Assembly: GCA_035508595.1 (NCBI GenBank)
Contig: DATJMR010000177.1
Span: forward strand, 1-7,690
Length of the DNA: 7,690 nucleotides
Reading direction: 5' to 3'
From: Dyella_B sp035508595
GTDB lineage: Bacteria > Pseudomonadota > Gammaproteobacteria > Xanthomonadales > Rhodanobacteraceae
The notes beneath the pieces are model-generated. The model saw only the letters and a list, made by a program, of their open reading frames with translations. It did not search any database and was not told the origin of the DNA. Made by a program: the position numbers and the translations under genes. This document shows positions 6,399 through 7,690 of the stretch, one piece after another (position 1 is the first letter of the stretch; every line of letters starts with the position of its first letter).

Positions 6399-7172
6399 TC
6401 AACGGGCCAATCCACGCTCGCTGCGATCGAGAAAATCGAGCATGGCGCGCACGTCTTCGCTATCTTTTGCTTGCGCGACCAGTTGCTCACGAGCCTCGGC
6501 CAGGGAGAGGCCGGACGTGTAAAGCGTACGATAAGCGCGTTTGATCGCCGTGATGCGCTCCGGTTCGAAACCGCGGCGTTTCAGGCCGGTGGTGTTCAAG
6601 CCGCGCGGACGGCCGCCTTGATCGTTGGCCATCATCAGGAAGGGCGGAACGTCCGCACCAAGCAGGCAGCCCATGGCAATGAAGGCGTGTTCGCCGATCT
6701 TGCAGAATTGATGAGCGCCGGAATAACCGGAAAACACCGTCCAATCGCCCACTTCCACATGCCCGGCGAGTGCCGAATAGTTGGAGAAGATGGTGTGGTT
6801 GCCGATGTTGCAGTCGTGCGCAACGTGCACGTAGGCGAGCAACCAGTTGTCGTTGCCGATGCGTGTGACGCCGCCACCGTCGCCCGTACCACGATTGATG
6901 GTGACGAATTCGCGGATCAGGTTGCGATCGCCGATGACCAGTTCCGTGCGCTCGCCGTTGAACTTCATGTCCTGCGGATCGCCGCCGAGCGAGGCAAATT
7001 GGGCGATGCGATTATCGCGACCGATCTTCGTGGGCCCCTGAACCACCACATGCGGGCCGATCACCGTGCCGTCGCCGATCTCCACGTCGGCGCCGATGAC
7101 GGTGAATGCGCCAATGCCGACATGGGCGCCGATGACGGCCGACGGATCGATTTGCGCGGTCGGGTGGATCAT
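6399..7172 (-). CDS. lpxA: Acyl-ACP--UDP-N-acetylglucosamine O-acyltransferase
   Basis: LpxA catalyses the first step of lipid A synthesis: transfer of an (R)-3-hydroxyacyl chain from ACP to the 3-OH of UDP-GlcNAc. The enzyme is a cytoplasmic homotrimer. The 257 residues (E. coli 262) show the left-handed beta-helix hexapeptide pattern from residue 3 (IGAHVGIGAFTVIG, IGDGTVIGP, KIGRDNRI) and a helical C-terminal domain from about 195. H119 in HVAHDCNIGN aligns with the E. coli catalytic base H125; H116, H138 and H154 align with H122, H144 and H160. The hydrocarbon-ruler position, E. coli G173, is M167 here, as in the C10-selective Pseudomonas aeruginosa enzyme, so a short 3-hydroxyacyl chain is predicted. 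The ATG overlaps the fabZ stop in ATGA, and GAGGT lies 7 bases upstream inside fabZ, indicating translational coupling. Confidence 0.98.
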   Translation of the reverse strand: MIHPTAQIDPSAVIGAHVGIGAFTVIGADVEIGDGTVIGPHVVVQGPTKIGRDNRIAQFASLGGDPQDMKFNGERTELVIGDRNLIREFVTINRGTGDGGGVTRIGNDNWLLAYVHVAHDCNIGNHTIFSNYSALAGHVEVGDWTVFSGYSGAHQFCKIGEHAFIAMGCLLGADVPPFLMMANDQGGRPRGLNTTGLKRRGFEPERITAIKRAYRTLYTSGLSLAEAREQLVAQAKDSEDVRAMLDFLDRSERGLAR

Positions 7173-7642
7173 TTCTCAGACCTCGCGGCGCACATCAGCT
7201 CGCAGCTCGCCACTTCTTTGCCGTCGACCAAGGTACGTGCTTCGAACAGGCCCATGCTGCGCAGCAGGCGCTTGAGCCGTACTTCCATGCGCAATTGGTC
7301 GCCAGGCACCACGGGTGCGTTGAAACGAGCGTTGTCGACCTTGGCCAAATAGAACAGCGGACTGGCCGAGCCGCCTTTCAGGCGTGAACTGATCTGCGTG
7401 AGCAAGCCGGCGGACTGCGCCATCGCCTCGACGATCAGCACGCCGGGCATGACCGGGTGGCCTGGAAAATGGCCGTTGAAGAACGGCTCGTTGATGGTCA
7501 CGTTTTTCAACGTCACCACGCTTTGCTCAGGCACGATTTCGATCACGCGGTCCACCAGCAAGAACGGGTAGCGATGCGGCAGCAGTTGCTGGATCTGCTC
7601 CACGCTCACGGGCAGCGTGATCAAGGGGGTGTTGTCACTCAT
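7169..7642 (-). CDS. fabZ: 3-hydroxyacyl-[acyl-carrier-protein] dehydratase
   Basis: FabZ dehydrates (3R)-hydroxyacyl-ACP to trans-2-enoyl-ACP in the fatty acid elongation cycle and so competes with LpxA and LpxD for the same substrate. The 157-residue protein (E. coli 151) has a hot-dog fold with LLPHRYPFLLVDRV (20-33), NEPFFNGHFPGHPVMPGVLI (51-70) and EAMAQSAGLL. The catalytic pair is H58 and E72. ARFNAPVVPGDQL (105-117) and the C-terminal CELMCA also match the family. The ATG at 7642 has AAGGA 8 bases upstream. The gene start overlaps the lpxD end by 8 bases (ATGAGTGA), and its stop overlaps the lpxA start by 4 bases. These overlaps suggest LpxD, FabZ and LpxA are made in linked amounts from one transcript. 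Confidence 0.98.
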   Translation of the reverse strand: MSDNTPLITLPVSVEQIQQLLPHRYPFLLVDRVIEIVPEQSVVTLKNVTINEPFFNGHFPGHPVMPGVLIVEAMAQSAGLLTQISSRLKGGSASPLFYLAKVDNARFNAPVVPGDQLRMEVRLKRLLRSMGLFEARTLVDGKEVASCELMCAARSEK

Positions 7643-7690
7643 CGTTCTTATCCTTTTCCAGCGCCGACAATCGGCGCGCGTATTCGTCCA
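7635..7690 (-). CDS. lpxD: UDP-3-O-(3-hydroxyacyl)glucosamine N-acyltransferase, C-terminal end (runs off the right edge)
   Basis: Only the last 17 residues, DEYARRLSALEKDKNDE, and a TGA stop at 7637-7635 are present. Of the three minus-strand frames, one stays open into fabZ with an unlikely arginine-rich reading and another stops sooner with no helix character. This frame gives a charged, leucine-spaced helix of the kind that ends LpxD proteins. The identification rests mainly on position: lpxD directly precedes fabZ in E. coli and most gammaproteobacteria. LpxD adds the 2-N-linked 3-hydroxyacyl chain to UDP-3-O-acylglucosamine. Its stop overlaps the fabZ ATG by 8 bases. The sequence alone would not prove the call. 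Confidence 0.75.
   Translation of the reverse strand, partial: DEYARRLSALEKDKNDE

Noticed and set aside
6396..7352. A 318-codon plus-strand frame opposite lpxA and fabZ
   Set aside because: Its regular pattern (repeated H/V/A/D motifs) is the mirror of the LpxA hexapeptide repeats on the other strand, not an independent protein.
1..7690. Search for mobile elements, CRISPR arrays, tRNAs, phage genes or a novel defence system
   Set aside because: All the larger genes are recognised housekeeping genes in a conserved order. I saw no direct-repeat array, transposase or integrase motif, tRNA cloverleaf or abrupt composition change.

Overview
The window is a compact, entirely minus-strand housekeeping cluster. 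Read in transcription order (right to left) it is lpxD (last 17 codons) – fabZ – lpxA – lpxB – rnhB – a predicted 64-codon small gene – dnaE – accA (first 78 codons). Apart from the small gene, this is the same order as the lpxD-fabZ-lpxA-lpxB-rnhB-dnaE-accA run of Escherichia coli. GC content is high and the protein sequences are clearly gammaproteobacterial. The cluster order, the DnaE type and the LpxA acyl-ruler residue fit the Xanthomonadales (Xanthomonadaceae/Rhodanobacteraceae, for example Dyella, Luteibacter or Xanthomonas relatives). That placement is inference; no rRNA or other marker is present.

Region 5115-7690 holds the lipid A genes. lpxD and fabZ overlap by 8 bases and fabZ and lpxA by 4 bases (ATGA), which points to translational coupling. 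lpxB follows after a 60-base gap and has its own strong Shine-Dalgarno. FabZ and LpxA draw on the same (3R)-hydroxyacyl-ACP pool, one for fatty acid elongation and the other for lipid A. LpxB then makes the disaccharide. rnhB (RNase HII) follows lpxB after 15 bases.

Region 3915-4472 is the only break in the tight packing. A terminator-like hairpin with a T run straddles the end of rnhB. Then comes a short leader with a second hairpin, and an unrecognised 64-residue ORF with a near-ideal Shine-Dalgarno. About 150 bases follow in which I see no feature I can support. The canonical E. coli arrangement has no gene here, so this is the least explained part of the window.

Region 375-3914 is dnaE, the replicative DNA polymerase III alpha subunit, with intact polymerase aspartates and a clamp-binding motif. 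A 138-base gap with an inverted repeat and a -10-like box separates it from accA, the alpha subunit of the acetyl-CoA carboxylase carboxyltransferase, which runs off the left edge. Together the cluster joins the first committed step of fatty acid synthesis (AccA), 3-hydroxyacyl-ACP partitioning (FabZ/LpxA), outer-membrane lipid A synthesis, ribonucleotide removal and genome replication.

I see no mobile element, CRISPR array, tRNA/rRNA or defence system. The findings are modest: the small gene and its leader, the LpxA chain-length residue, the decayed PHP site in DnaE, and candidate regulatory structures between genes.
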